This document shows positions 26,339 to 34,898 of a stretch of DNA of 64,000 bases, piece by piece. The notes beneath the pieces were generated by a model that was not told the DNA's origin, made no database searches, and worked only from the letters and a program-made list of their open reading frames with translations. Every line of letters starts with the position of its first letter. The first letter of the stretch is position 1. The DNA lies in the NCBI RefSeq assembly GCF_001679645.1, contig NZ_LRUN01000050.1, positions 62,001 through 126,000 of the forward strand, written 5' to 3'. Source of the DNA: Pseudomonas bananamidigenes (GTDB lineage Bacteria; Pseudomonadota; Gammaproteobacteria; Pseudomonadales; Pseudomonadaceae). Position numbers and translations under genes: made by a program.

Positions 26339-27079
26339 ATGGATCATGTCGATCACATTCTCATCGTCGATGACGACCGCGAGATTCGCGAACTGGTTGG
26401 CAACTACCTGAAAAAGAATGGCCTGCGCACCACCGTGGTCGCCGATGGCCGGCAGATGCGCAGTTTTCTGGAAGCCAACACCGTCGACCTGATCGTGCTC
26501 GACATCATGATGCCCGGCGATGACGGCCTGCTGCTGTGCCGCGAATTGCGCGCCGGTAAACACAAGGCCACGCCGGTCTTGATGCTCACCGCACGCAACG
26601 ATGAGACCGATCGCATCATCGGCCTGGAAATGGGCGCCGACGATTACCTGACCAAACCCTTCGCCGCCCGCGAACTGCTGGCACGGATCAATGCCGTGCT
26701 GCGCCGCACGCGAATGCTGCCGCCCAATCTGGTGGTCACCGAAAGCGGCCGCTTGCTGGCCTTCGGTCGCTGGCAGCTCGACACTTCGGCCCGGCACCTG
26801 CTGGACAGCGATGGCACCATGGTCGCCCTGAGCGGTGCGGAATACCGCCTGTTGCGGGTATTCCTCGATCATCCGCAGCGGGTGTTGAGCCGCGATCAGT
26901 TGCTCAACCTGACCCAGGGCCGCGACGCCGATCTGTTCGACCGCTCCATCGACCTGCTGGTCAGCCGGCTGCGCCAGCGACTGCTCGATGACGCCCGCGA
27001 ACCGGCCTACATCAAGACCGTGCGCAGCGAGGGTTACGTGTTTTCGCTGCCGGTGGAAATCCTCGGAGCCCCGGCATGA
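26339..27079 (+). CDS. OmpR-family response regulator
   Basis: A 246-aa regulator. The receiver domain has acidic residues DDD at 11-13, phosphoacceptor Asp55 (LIVLDIMMPG), Thr84 and Lys106 (TKPF). The C-terminal winged helix (about 140-240) has the recognition-helix region DRSIDLLVSRLRQRL and the wing TVRSEGYVF. It is translationally coupled to the kinase by ATGA. Signal unknown; the neighbours (DUF2790, C-x4-C exported protein, DipZ, DUF692/DUF2063) suggest a metal or thiol stress regulon. GAGG lies 8 bases before the start. Confidence 0.92.
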   Translation: MDHVDHILIVDDDREIRELVGNYLKKNGLRTTVVADGRQMRSFLEANTVDLIVLDIMMPGDDGLLLCRELRAGKHKATPVLMLTARNDETDRIIGLEMGADDYLTKPFAARELLARINAVLRRTRMLPPNLVVTESGRLLAFGRWQLDTSARHLLDSDGTMVALSGAEYRLLRVFLDHPQRVLSRDQLLNLTQGRDADLFDRSIDLLVSRLRQRLLDDAREPAYIKTVRSEGYVFSLPVEILGAPA

Positions 27080-28383
27080 AGATCGCGCTGCACTGGCCGC
27101 GCACCCTCGCCTCGCGGCTGTCGCTGATTTTCCTGATCGGCCTGATCCTCGCCCAGGCGCTTTCATTCGGTGCTCAGTATTACGAGCGCTATGAAAGCGC
27201 GAAGAACACCATGCTGGGCAACCTGGAAACCGACGTGTCGACCTCGATCGCGATCCTCGACCGCCTGCCCGCAGCCGAGCGCCCGCAATGGCTCGAACGC
27301 CTGGCCCGGCCCAACTACGGCTACCTGCTGGGCGAAGGCGAACCGGGTACGCCGATCAATGCGGGCGAAGTGCCGATTGCGGTCACCTCGATCACCGACG
27401 CCATCGGCGAAAACTATCCGCTGACCTTCACCGACATTCCCGGGCCGAAAAAGCACTTTCAGGGCCATCTGCGCCTGAGCGACGGCAGCCCGGTGACCAT
27501 CGATGTACGACCGTCGATGGTGCCGCTGTCACCCTGGCTACCGGTGGTGCTGCTCGGGCAACTGGCGCTGATGATTGCCTGTACCTGGCTGGCGGTGCGT
27601 ATCGCCATCCGCCCGCTGACCCGGCTGGCCAATGCGGTGGAAACCCTCGACCCCAACGCCCATCCGATCAATCTGGATGAACAGGGTCCGAACGAAGTGG
27701 TCTACGCCGCCCGTGCGTTCAACACCATGCAGGCGCGCATCGCCGCGTACCTGAAGGAGCGCATGCAGTTGCTGGCGGCCATCTCCCATGACCTGCAAAC
27801 CCCGATCACCCGAATGAAGCTGCGCGCGGAGTTCATGGACGATTCGGCGGAAAAGGACAAACTGTGGAACGACCTCGGCGAGATGGAGCATCTGGTGCGA
27901 GAAGGCGTGGCCTACGCCCGCAGCATCCATGGCGCGACCGAAGAAAGCCGGCGCACCAACCTCGATTCGTTCCTCGACAGTCTGGTGTTCGACTATCAGG
28001 ACATGGGCAAGCAAGTGCAGTTGAGCGGCAAGAGCGAAGCGGTCATCGACACCCGCCCCCACGCCCTGCGCCGGGTGCTTGTGAACCTGACCGACAATGC
28101 GCTGAAATTTGCCGGTGCCGCAGAGCTGCTGATCCAGCGAGAGAAGACCGGCCTTTCGATCAAGGTCATGGATCGCGGACCGGGCATCGCCGAAGAAGAA
28201 CTGGCCCAGGTGATGGAGCCGTTCTACCGCGTGGAAAACTCGCGCAACCGCAGTACCGGCGGAACCGGGCTGGGGCTGGCGATTGCCCAGCAACTGGCGA
28301 TGGCGCTGGGGGGGTCGCTGAATCTGAGCAACCGTGAAGGGGGCGGGTTGTGTGCTGAACTCAAGTTGCCTCTGCACACCTGA
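27076..28383 (+). CDS. sensor histidine kinase
   Basis: A 435-aa membrane kinase. Helices at about 13-33 and 153-176 enclose a periplasmic sensor of about 120 residues. HAMP follows, then the HisKA box with His238 (AAISHDLQTPITRMK), N box RRVLVNLTDNALKFAG, G1 DRGPGIAEEE and G2 GGTGLGLAIAQQLA. It phosphorylates the response regulator encoded just upstream, with which it overlaps by 4 bases. The sensor has no family I recognise. A REP doublet separates it from the convergent DUF2063 gene. Confidence 0.92.
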   Translation: MKIALHWPRTLASRLSLIFLIGLILAQALSFGAQYYERYESAKNTMLGNLETDVSTSIAILDRLPAAERPQWLERLARPNYGYLLGEGEPGTPINAGEVPIAVTSITDAIGENYPLTFTDIPGPKKHFQGHLRLSDGSPVTIDVRPSMVPLSPWLPVVLLGQLALMIACTWLAVRIAIRPLTRLANAVETLDPNAHPINLDEQGPNEVVYAARAFNTMQARIAAYLKERMQLLAAISHDLQTPITRMKLRAEFMDDSAEKDKLWNDLGEMEHLVREGVAYARSIHGATEESRRTNLDSFLDSLVFDYQDMGKQVQLSGKSEAVIDTRPHALRRVLVNLTDNALKFAGAAELLIQREKTGLSIKVMDRGPGIAEEELAQVMEPFYRVENSRNRSTGGTGLGLAIAQQLAMALGGSLNLSNREGGGLCAELKLPLHT

Positions 28384-28397
28384 ACCAAACACAAAAA

Positions 28398-28490
28398 CTG
28401 TGGGAGCGGGCTTGCCCGCGAAGGCGTCCGTTCAGTCGATGAATCTATTGACTGTACCGGCCTCTTCGCGAGCAGGCTCGCTCCCACAGG
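28398..28490. repeat. REP doublet (REPIN-like)
   Basis: Inverted pair of the REP core (CTGTGGGAGCGGGCTTGCCC... and its partner CGCGAGCAGGCTCGCTCCCA), about 93 bases in all, between convergent genes. Confidence 0.9.
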
Positions 28491-28509
28491 ACTTGCGGTG
28501 TTTGTGGGA

Positions 28510-29259
28510 TCAGTTGATTCCGATCACACCGTCTGCATGCATCTGCTGCAACAACACCAGTCCGCTGTCCATGAACGACGCAGTTCCCGGCAAACCCGCC
28601 TCCATCGCCAAACCCTCCAGTTGCTCATGACCGCTCAGCAGCGGTAGCTCCCCAACCCGCTGCAGCAACCGCCACGCCAACGGGCTCAGCTCGGAAAACT
28701 TCACACTGAAATCCGCCGCACGCCGCACCAGCAACAAGGTTGGCTGGGCCGGTGGCGTAGGCGGCTGATATTCAGGGCTGAGAATTTGTACCGGCCACGT
28801 ATACGCCAATGGCCAGGCCAGCGCCGAAACCTGCAATGGCCGCTCCAGCAACAACGCGGGATCACTTTGTGGCAGTGGTTCGGCGTCGGACTGCTGCAAC
28901 ACCATTTCCACCCATTCGTAATGCGCCAGTTCCACCAGAAACGCCGGCCACTCGCCGGCGCTCAACGCTGCGGGCTCCGAGGCGAGGTAACCGACAAACT
29001 CTTCGGCGATCTCACCGAATTTCGGCGTCTGCGCGCGGTAGTCCCGCAGAAAGCCGCGAATCAATGTGCACCAGCGCTCCTGACCGATGATCCGGATCAG
29101 CACCGGAAAGGTCCCGCCCAGAAGTTGCGAGACATTGTTGAACACCAGATCGCGATAGACATTGACCCGTGCCGCATTCATGTCGGCCGGGGGCGTCTGG
29201 TTTTCGGGGTCGCGCAGGTAGCGCGTCAGGGCCCGTTGTTGCTGCTCAAGGTTATCCAC
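28510..29259 (-). CDS. DUF2063 protein (BufC/MbnC-like partner)
   Basis: A 249-aa protein. The N-terminal domain (about residues 5-100) is DUF2063: TPPADMNAARVNVYRDLVFN and LLGGTFPVLIRIIG are typical. DUF2063 proteins work with DUF692 enzymes as RiPP recognition and modification partners (BufC/HvfC; MbnC is a distant relative). The start is a GTG at 29259 with GGGAGG 6 bases before it, overlapping the DUF692 stop by 8 bases. No DoxX gene follows; the operon ends here. Confidence 0.85.
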   Translation of the reverse strand: MDNLEQQQRALTRYLRDPENQTPPADMNAARVNVYRDLVFNNVSQLLGGTFPVLIRIIGQERWCTLIRGFLRDYRAQTPKFGEIAEEFVGYLASEPAALSAGEWPAFLVELAHYEWVEMVLQQSDAEPLPQSDPALLLERPLQVSALAWPLAYTWPVQILSPEYQPPTPPAQPTLLLVRRAADFSVKFSELSPLAWRLLQRVGELPLLSGHEQLEGLAMEAGLPGTASFMDSGLVLLQQMHADGVIGIN

Positions 29260-30091
29260 GCTGACCTCCCTGAATCTGCAAGCGGCGAATGGTCTGCAAC
29301 TCCGCCACCAGCTCGGAGAAGGCCGGGAAGTTGAAATCGCGTTCAAGCAATGTCGGCTGGGCACCAAATCGCGAATAGGCATCTGCCAGCAACGACCAGA
29401 CCACCGGTTTCACAGACGCGCCGTGGGTGTCGATTTTCAGTGTGTCGGACTCGTCGAAATGTCCCGCCACGTGCATCCCGACCACCCGGCCCGGTTCGAT
29501 CCCGGCCAGAAACGTCTGCGGGTCGAACCCGTGGTTGATCGAGTTGACGTAGACGTTGTTGACATCCAGCAACAAGTCGCAATCAGCCTCGCGCAGCACG
29601 GCGTTGGTAAAGGCCACCTCGTCCATGTCCTGCCGGGGGGCGGCGTAATAGGAAACGTTTTCCACTGCCAGTCGCCGACCGAGGATGTCCTGGGCTTGCC
29701 GGATCCGCGCAGCCACGTGGTGCACCGCCTCTTCGGTGAACGGTAATGGCAGCAGATCGTATAGGTGACCGTCATCGCTGCAATAGCTCAAGTGTTCGCT
29801 GTACAGCGGCACGTTGTAATGATCGAGAAACACCCGGACTTCCCGAAGGAAATCGACGTCCAGCGGCGCCGATCCGCCAAGCGAAAGCGACAGGCCGTGA
29901 CAGGACAGCGGGTAACGCTCGGCCAGTTCACGCAGCGCGGCACCGTGGGCACCGCCAACGCCGATCCAGTTTTCCGGTGCGACTTCGAGGAAGTCGAAAT
30001 CGCCGGTGCGGGCGGCTTTTAGATCCTTCATCAGGCCGCGACGCAGGCCGAGCCCGACGCTGGCCTGCAAGGTGGGGTGGGGAATCTGCAT
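29252..30091 (-). CDS. DUF692 enzyme (BufB/MbnB-like)
   Basis: A 279-aa TIM-barrel iron enzyme. Metal-ligand candidates are all present: His65 (HGLSL), Glu99 and His100 (SEHLS), Glu144 (ENVSYY), Asp176 (LDVNNVYV), His207 and His211 (HVAGH), Asp221 and His223 (DTHG). Known members convert peptide cysteines to oxazolone/thioamide or thiooxazole groups for copper binding. AGAGG lies upstream of the ATG at 30091. It is the first gene of the operon, and I see no DUF2282 precursor gene beside it. A GATACA-type operator lies about 130 bases upstream. Confidence 0.88.
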   Translation of the reverse strand: MQIPHPTLQASVGLGLRRGLMKDLKAARTGDFDFLEVAPENWIGVGGAHGAALRELAERYPLSCHGLSLSLGGSAPLDVDFLREVRVFLDHYNVPLYSEHLSYCSDDGHLYDLLPLPFTEEAVHHVAARIRQAQDILGRRLAVENVSYYAAPRQDMDEVAFTNAVLREADCDLLLDVNNVYVNSINHGFDPQTFLAGIEPGRVVGMHVAGHFDESDTLKIDTHGASVKPVVWSLLADAYSRFGAQPTLLERDFNFPAFSELVAELQTIRRLQIQGGQRG

Positions 30092-30217
30092 GGGGCAAGA
30101 CCTCTGTAAATGAGCCGCCGACAGTGGCGACCAGAGGACCAGTGAATGCGCACGCTGTATCACGGCTGTGTTCCCCCGCCCTGGCATTTGCAGGGCTGTG
30201 TATCCCCGGCCACTTTT

Positions 30218-30235
30218 GATACATGCAGATACAAA
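30218..30235 (+). promoter_or_regulatory. putative operator, GATACA-N4-GATACAAA
   Basis: Third copy of the direct repeat found before the two-component operon, here 127 bases upstream of the DUF692 start. The flanking GCTGTGTATCCCC(C)GG is also shared with the first site (in opposite orientation there), which strengthens the case for one regulator. Confidence 0.5.
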
Positions 30236-30388
30236 GAGCCGCCCAACACCGACTAGACTCAATCAGTACCCAGTCGAGGGGGCCGCAGACGCCATCGGCG
30301 CCCTGCCCGTTTCCACGACCACCGCCCGGTGGTGAATGCCTCGACCCTCATCATCACCGGACTGTGATCCCTGACAGGAGCACATGAC

Positions 30389-31435
30389 ATGGACGAGGCC
30401 AGACTCAACGAGTTCATGGGCAAACTGGTCAACGACATGGGCGGCGCAGCGATGCTGGCCAATGTCATCGTCGGTGAAGAACTTGGCTTGTATAAGGCCA
30501 TGGCCGACAGCCAGCCGATCTCCCCGGAAACCCTCGCCGAAAAAACCGCCTGCAACACCCGCCTGGTGCGCGAATGGCTCAGCGCCCATGCGGCGTCCGG
30601 CTACATGGAACACCTGGACGGCAAATTCCGTTTGCCGGAAGAACAGGCCATGGCCCTGGCCAAGGACGAATCGCCGGTCTACGTGGCCGGCGGGCTCGGT
30701 GTGGTGGCGTCGTTTTTCCACGACAAGGACAAACTGGTCAAAGCCATGCGCGGCAATGGTGCCTTGCCCTGGGGCGATCACCATCCGTGCATGTTCACCG
30801 GCACCGAGCGGTTCTTCCGCCCCGGCTACAAAGGGCATTTGATTGCAGAATGGCTGCCGGCGCTGGACGGCGTGGTGGCCAAACTCGAAGACGGCGCCAA
30901 GGTCGCCGATGTCGGCTGCGGTCATGGCGCCTCCACGGTGATCATGGCCCAGGCCTATCCCAACTCGCGTTTCGTCGGTTTCGACTATCACGCGCCCTCG
31001 GTAAGTGTCGCCACCCAACGCGCCGAAGAAGGCGGCGTCAGCAGCCGGGCGAAGTTTTTTCAGGGCACGGCGAAAAGCTTTCCTGGCGATGACTATGACT
31101 TGATCTGCTACTTCGACTGCCTGCACGACATGGGCGACCCGGTCGGCGCAGCACGGCATGCCTACGATTGCCTGAAAGACGACGGCACCGTGCTGTTGGT
31201 GGAGCCGTTTGCCAACGACACCCTGGACGACAACATCAACCCGGTCGGGCGCCTGTTCTATGCGGCATCGACGTTCATCTGCACGCCGAACTCGCTGTCC
31301 CAGGAAGTGGGTCTGGGGCTCGGGGCACAGGCCGGTGAGCTGCGCTTGCGCAAGGTGTTCAATGAGGCCGGGTTCAAGCAGTTCCGGCGGGCGACACAGA
31401 CGCCGTTCAACCTGATTCTGGAGGCACGCAAATAA
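30389..31435 (+). CDS. winged-helix class I methyltransferase
   Basis: A 348-aa protein. Residues 1-85 form a winged-helix dimerisation domain (ETLAEKTACNTRLVREWLSA). The SAM site is VADVGCGHGASTVI at about 172-185, with FVGFDYHAP (motif II) and DLICYFDCLHDMGDP. This matches the Rv2258c-like methyltransferases. The ATG at 30389 follows AGGAG by 10 bases. Acceptor unknown. It stands alone, divergent from the DUF692 operon, so it may share the upstream control region. Confidence 0.83.
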   Translation: MDEARLNEFMGKLVNDMGGAAMLANVIVGEELGLYKAMADSQPISPETLAEKTACNTRLVREWLSAHAASGYMEHLDGKFRLPEEQAMALAKDESPVYVAGGLGVVASFFHDKDKLVKAMRGNGALPWGDHHPCMFTGTERFFRPGYKGHLIAEWLPALDGVVAKLEDGAKVADVGCGHGASTVIMAQAYPNSRFVGFDYHAPSVSVATQRAEEGGVSSRAKFFQGTAKSFPGDDYDLICYFDCLHDMGDPVGAARHAYDCLKDDGTVLLVEPFANDTLDDNINPVGRLFYAASTFICTPNSLSQEVGLGLGAQAGELRLRKVFNEAGFKQFRRATQTPFNLILEARK

Positions 31436-31514
31436 ATGTCGGCACCGGGCGCCCCGCAAGAGGCGCCCGGCGGTGCTAACCTGCAAGGCACTCGCAGCCT
31501 GCGGAACACCGAAC

Positions 31515-32363
31515 ATGCTCGACCACCCTTCTGACGAATATCTCGATTATCTGCAACGGATCATGGCCGACGGCGATTTCGTGGTGCTGACCGGCGCCGG
31601 CATCAGCACGGCGTCGGGCATCCCCGACTACCGCGACACCAACGGCGTGCGCCGGGGGCGTCAGCCGATGATGTATCAGGAGTTTCTGTCGGCGCCCGAG
31701 TCGCGCCGTCGCTACTGGGCCCGGGCCATGCTCGGCTGGCCACGTGTACGCCAGGCTCAACCGAATGCGGCCCACGAGGCACTGGCCAGCCTGCAAAGCC
31801 AGGGCCGTATCGGTGGATTGATCACCCAGAACGTGGATACCTTGCACGATCAGGCCGGCAGTCACGATGTCATCGAGCTGCACGGCAGCCTGCACCGGGT
31901 GCTGTGCCTGGATTGTGGCCGGCGCAGCGAGCGGGATTCGATCCAGCGCGTGATGGAAACGCAGAATCCGTATCTGGCGGGCGTCGATGCGGTGCAGGCG
32001 CCGGACGGCGACACCCTGCTCGATCGGGCTTTCGAGGCACGTTTCCAGGTGCCGCACTGTCCGTATTGTGAAAGCGAACGGATGAAGCCGGATGTGGTGT
32101 TTTTTGGCGAGAACGTGGCCCAACCAACAGCGGCACGTGCCATGGCGGCAGTGGAGAATGCGGGGGGAATGCTGGTGGTCGGCTCGTCGCTGATGGCGTA
32201 TTCGGCGTTTCGCCTGTGCCGGGTGATTGCGGATCGGGGCAAGCCGTTGATCGCGATCAATCTGGGCAAGACCCGGGCGGATGATCTGCTGGATTTGAAG
32301 ATCGAGGCGTCCTGCGAACACATTCTGCCGTCATTGGCTCAACGCCTCAGTGCCCAGCCTTGA
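31515..32363 (+). CDS. NAD-dependent protein deacylase (sirtuin)
   Basis: A 282-aa sirtuin. The NAD site is GAGISTASGIPDYRD, followed by TQNVDTLH, catalytic His in ELHGSLHRV, zinc cysteines in CLDCG and CPYC, and GSSLMAYSA. The protein is longer than E. coli CobB because of an insertion between the zinc cysteine pairs (around residues 145-180), as in SIR4/SIRT4-like class II enzymes. It removes acyl groups from lysines using NAD. The start at 31515 has only a weak ribosome site. Its last 17 bases overlap the convergent LysR gene. Confidence 0.88.
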   Translation: MLDHPSDEYLDYLQRIMADGDFVVLTGAGISTASGIPDYRDTNGVRRGRQPMMYQEFLSAPESRRRYWARAMLGWPRVRQAQPNAAHEALASLQSQGRIGGLITQNVDTLHDQAGSHDVIELHGSLHRVLCLDCGRRSERDSIQRVMETQNPYLAGVDAVQAPDGDTLLDRAFEARFQVPHCPYCESERMKPDVVFFGENVAQPTAARAMAAVENAGGMLVVGSSLMAYSAFRLCRVIADRGKPLIAINLGKTRADDLLDLKIEASCEHILPSLAQRLSAQP

Positions 32364-33225
32364 GAATGTCAAAAAGCGCCTGCGCCGCCGTCGACAATTC
32401 ATTCCCGGAATCAGTCAACACGCCAATCGCCCGCTCCACCACGGGCTCATGCAGGGTCAGGCAGTGCGCTCCCAGCTCGCGCATCTGCTCCGCGCACAGG
32501 GCCGGCACCGCGCTGACACCCAGTCCGCTGGCCACCATCCGCCCGACGGTCGCCAGTTGATGGCTTTCAAACTCCACCGGCAATTCCATCCCTCGGGCGT
32601 GCAAGTGTTCCTCAAGCATCACCCGCACTGTCGAAGGTCGCTGCAGAGTGATGAAGGGTTCTTCGAGCAAGGTCGGCCAGTCGACATCGGTACGCCGGGC
32701 CAACGGTGAATCCCGGGGCACCACGGCGACGAAGCGATCCCGGTAAAGCGGTGTGAAGGTCAACGAGGTGTTCTGCAACGGCTCGAACGCCACGCCGAGT
32801 TCGACCTGGCGATCACGGACCATTTCCAGTACCTGCTCGTTGATCACGTCGTTGACCGTGACGTTGACGTTCGGGTAGCGCGCACGGAAAGTCTTGAGGA
32901 TCGGCGGCAGCAGGTTGCCGGCGAACGACGGCATTGCCGCCAGCGTGACTCGCCCGCGTTGCAGGCTGAAGCGCTGGCGCATTTCATCTTCGGCGTTGTC
33001 CCAATCGGCAATCAGGCGCCGGGCCAGGGGCAGCAGCGATTCGCCTTCCGGCGTCAGCGCCACGTTGCGCGTGTTGCGGCTGAACAGGCGCCCGCCCAGT
33101 CCCTCCTCCAGCGCCTTGATGGTCAGGCTCAGCGCCGATTGCGACAGGTGCAGGCGCTCGCAGGCCACGGCAAAACTCAGGCTCTGGGCCACGGCGAGAA
33201 AGGCGCGGATCTGCTTGATGGTCAT
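32347..33225 (-). CDS. dhcR: LysR-family regulator, DhcR-like
   Basis: A 292-aa LysR protein: helix-turn-helix at residues 2-60 (FAVACERLHLSQSALSLTIKALE) and a periplasmic-binding-like effector domain from about 90. It is divergent from the CoA-transferase/thiolase operon, the same arrangement as P. aeruginosa DhcR (activator of dehydrocarnitine catabolism), so it probably activates those genes in response to a carnitine or acetoacetate-type intermediate. The gene name rests on context and memory of that locus. Confidence 0.8.
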   Translation of the reverse strand: MTIKQIRAFLAVAQSLSFAVACERLHLSQSALSLTIKALEEGLGGRLFSRNTRNVALTPEGESLLPLARRLIADWDNAEDEMRQRFSLQRGRVTLAAMPSFAGNLLPPILKTFRARYPNVNVTVNDVINEQVLEMVRDRQVELGVAFEPLQNTSLTFTPLYRDRFVAVVPRDSPLARRTDVDWPTLLEEPFITLQRPSTVRVMLEEHLHARGMELPVEFESHQLATVGRMVASGLGVSAVPALCAEQMRELGAHCLTLHEPVVERAIGVLTDSGNELSTAAQALFDILKAGH

Positions 33226-33253
33226 GAACGCTATGCTTCCGTATCAGAGTTTT

Positions 33254-33371
33254 GATCGTTCCCAAGTCGAGGCGTCGAACCGTCTGCGGGGTAACGCAGC
33301 CCGTGACGCTCCGCGTCACTGGGACGCGGAGCGTCCCCGGAGGCATTCCCACGCGGAGCATGGGAACGATC
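33254..33371. repeat. intergenic palindromic repeat element
   Basis: An element of 118 bases bounded by GATCGTTCCC and GGGAACGATC, with inner hairpins GTGACGC-TCC-GCGTCAC and GGGACGC-GGA-GCGTCCC. This is a second Pseudomonas repeat type, unrelated to the REP core. It lies between dhcR and the promoter of the CoA-transferase operon. Confidence 0.75.
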
Positions 33372-33499
33372 AACGAGGCCGACTATTGAGATTTATCAAT
33401 CAATCCACCTTAAAAATCAACTTAACAAATATATCCAGCAGCGAGACACTCCAGTCATTCGGCTAGCCAGCCGCCCGACAAACAATAAAAGAGGTGCAT

Positions 33500-34197
33500 A
33501 TGGCAGGTTTCGACAAACGCGTGTATTCCTACGAGGAAGCCATGGCGGGCCTTGAAGACGGCATGACCGTGATCGCCGGGGGCTTCGGCCTGTGCGGCAT
33601 TCCGGAGAACCTGATCGCCGAGATCAAACGCAAGGGCACCCGCGACCTCACCGTCGTTTCCAACAACTGCGGCGTCGATGGCTTCGGTCTCGGCGTGCTG
33701 CTGACCGACCGCCAGATCCGCAAGGTGGTCGCTCCTACGTCGGCGAAAACAAGCTGTTCGAAGAGCAACTGCTCAAGGGCGACATCGAAGTCGTTCTGAC
33801 CCCGCAAGGCACCCTCGCCGAAAAAATGCGCGCAGGCGGCGCCGGCATCCCGGCCTTCTTCACCGCCACCGGCGTCGGCACGCCGGTCGCCGAAGGCAAG
33901 GAAGTGCGTGAGTTCCACGGTCGCAAATACCTGATGGAAGAATCCATCACCGGCGACTTCGCCATCGTCAAAGGCTGGAAAGCCGACCACTTCGGCAACG
34001 TCATCTACCGCCACACCGCGCAGAACTTCAACCCGCTGGCCGCCACTGCCGGCAAGATCACCGTGGTCGAAGTCGAAGAAATCGTCGAACCCGGCGAACT
34101 GGATCCGTCGCAGATCCACACCCCCGGCATCTACGTCGACCGGGTCATTTGCGGCACGTTCGAAAAACGCATCGAACAACGCACCATCCGCAAATAA
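33500..34197 (+). pseudogene. dhcA: CoA-transferase subunit A, one-base frameshift
   Basis: Subunit A of a class I CoA-transferase (DhcA/ScoA type). The N-terminal part has GGFGLCGIPENLI and the C-terminal part has GAGIPAFFTATGVGTPV. The frame breaks at about 33731-33733: RQIRKVVA is followed in the next frame by SYVGENKLFEEQ, so one base is missing. With one base added the protein would be ~233 aa, the usual length. If the loss is real the heteromeric enzyme is dead; a sequencing error is just as likely because the rest is intact. AGAGG precedes the ATG. Confidence 0.85.
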
Positions 34198-34221
34198 TCC
34201 AGGCTGACGGAGAACAAGAAC

Positions 34222-34887
34222 ATGGCACTTACCCGCGAACAAATGGCTCAACGCGTCGCCCGCGAAATGCAGGACGGCTTCTACGTGAACCTGGGCATCG
34301 GCATTCCGACCCTGGTCGCCAACTACATCCCCGAAGGCATGGAAGTCATGCTGCAATCGGAAAACGGCCTGCTCGGCATGGGCCCGTTCCCGACCGAAGA
34401 CACCATCGACGCCGACATGATCAACGCCGGCAAACAGACCGTGACCGCGCGCATCGGCGCATCGATCTTCAACTCTGCCGAATCCTTCGCGATGATCCGT
34501 GGCGGTCACGTCGATCTGACCGTGCTGGGCGCCTTCGAAGTGGACGTACAAGGCAACATCGCCTCGTGGATGATACCGGGCAAACTGGTCAAGGGCATGG
34601 GCGGCGCGATGGACCTGGTGGCCGGCGCCGACAACATCATCGTCATCATGACCCACGCGTCCAAGGACGGCGAGTCCAAGTTGCTGAGCCAGTGCAGCCT
34701 GCCGCTGACCGGCGCCGGTTGCATCAAGCGCGTCCTGACCGACCTTGCGTACCTGGAAATCGAAAATGGCGCTTTTGTCCTCAAGGAACGCGCACCTGGC
34801 GTCAGCGTCGAGGAAATCGTCGCCAAAACCGCTGGTAAACTTGTCGTCCCGGATCACGTACCGGAAATGCAGTTCGCTGCCGAGTGA
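34222..34887 (+). CDS. dhcB: CoA-transferase subunit B
   Basis: A 221-aa subunit B of the same class I CoA-transferase. NLGIGIPTLVANYIP is the family's N-terminal motif, and the catalytic glutamate is in SENGLLGMG. Together with subunit A it moves CoA from succinyl-CoA (or acetyl-CoA) to a 3-oxoacid such as acetoacetate or dehydrocarnitine. It starts 24 bases after subunit A with GGAG upstream, and is followed 11 bases later by the thiolase. Annotation as scoB or atoA would be an equivalent choice. Confidence 0.88.
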   Translation: MALTREQMAQRVAREMQDGFYVNLGIGIPTLVANYIPEGMEVMLQSENGLLGMGPFPTEDTIDADMINAGKQTVTARIGASIFNSAESFAMIRGGHVDLTVLGAFEVDVQGNIASWMIPGKLVKGMGGAMDLVAGADNIIVIMTHASKDGESKLLSQCSLPLTGAGCIKRVLTDLAYLEIENGAFVLKERAPGVSVEEIVAKTAGKLVVPDHVPEMQFAAE

Positions 34888-34898
34888 GGAATTCGAAA

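Noticed and set aside
30092..30262. A precursor peptide gene or N-terminal extension upstream of the DUF692 gene
   Set aside because: The in-frame extension begins with a TTG and has no ribosome site, and no short Cys-rich peptide with a ribosome site is visible on either strand.
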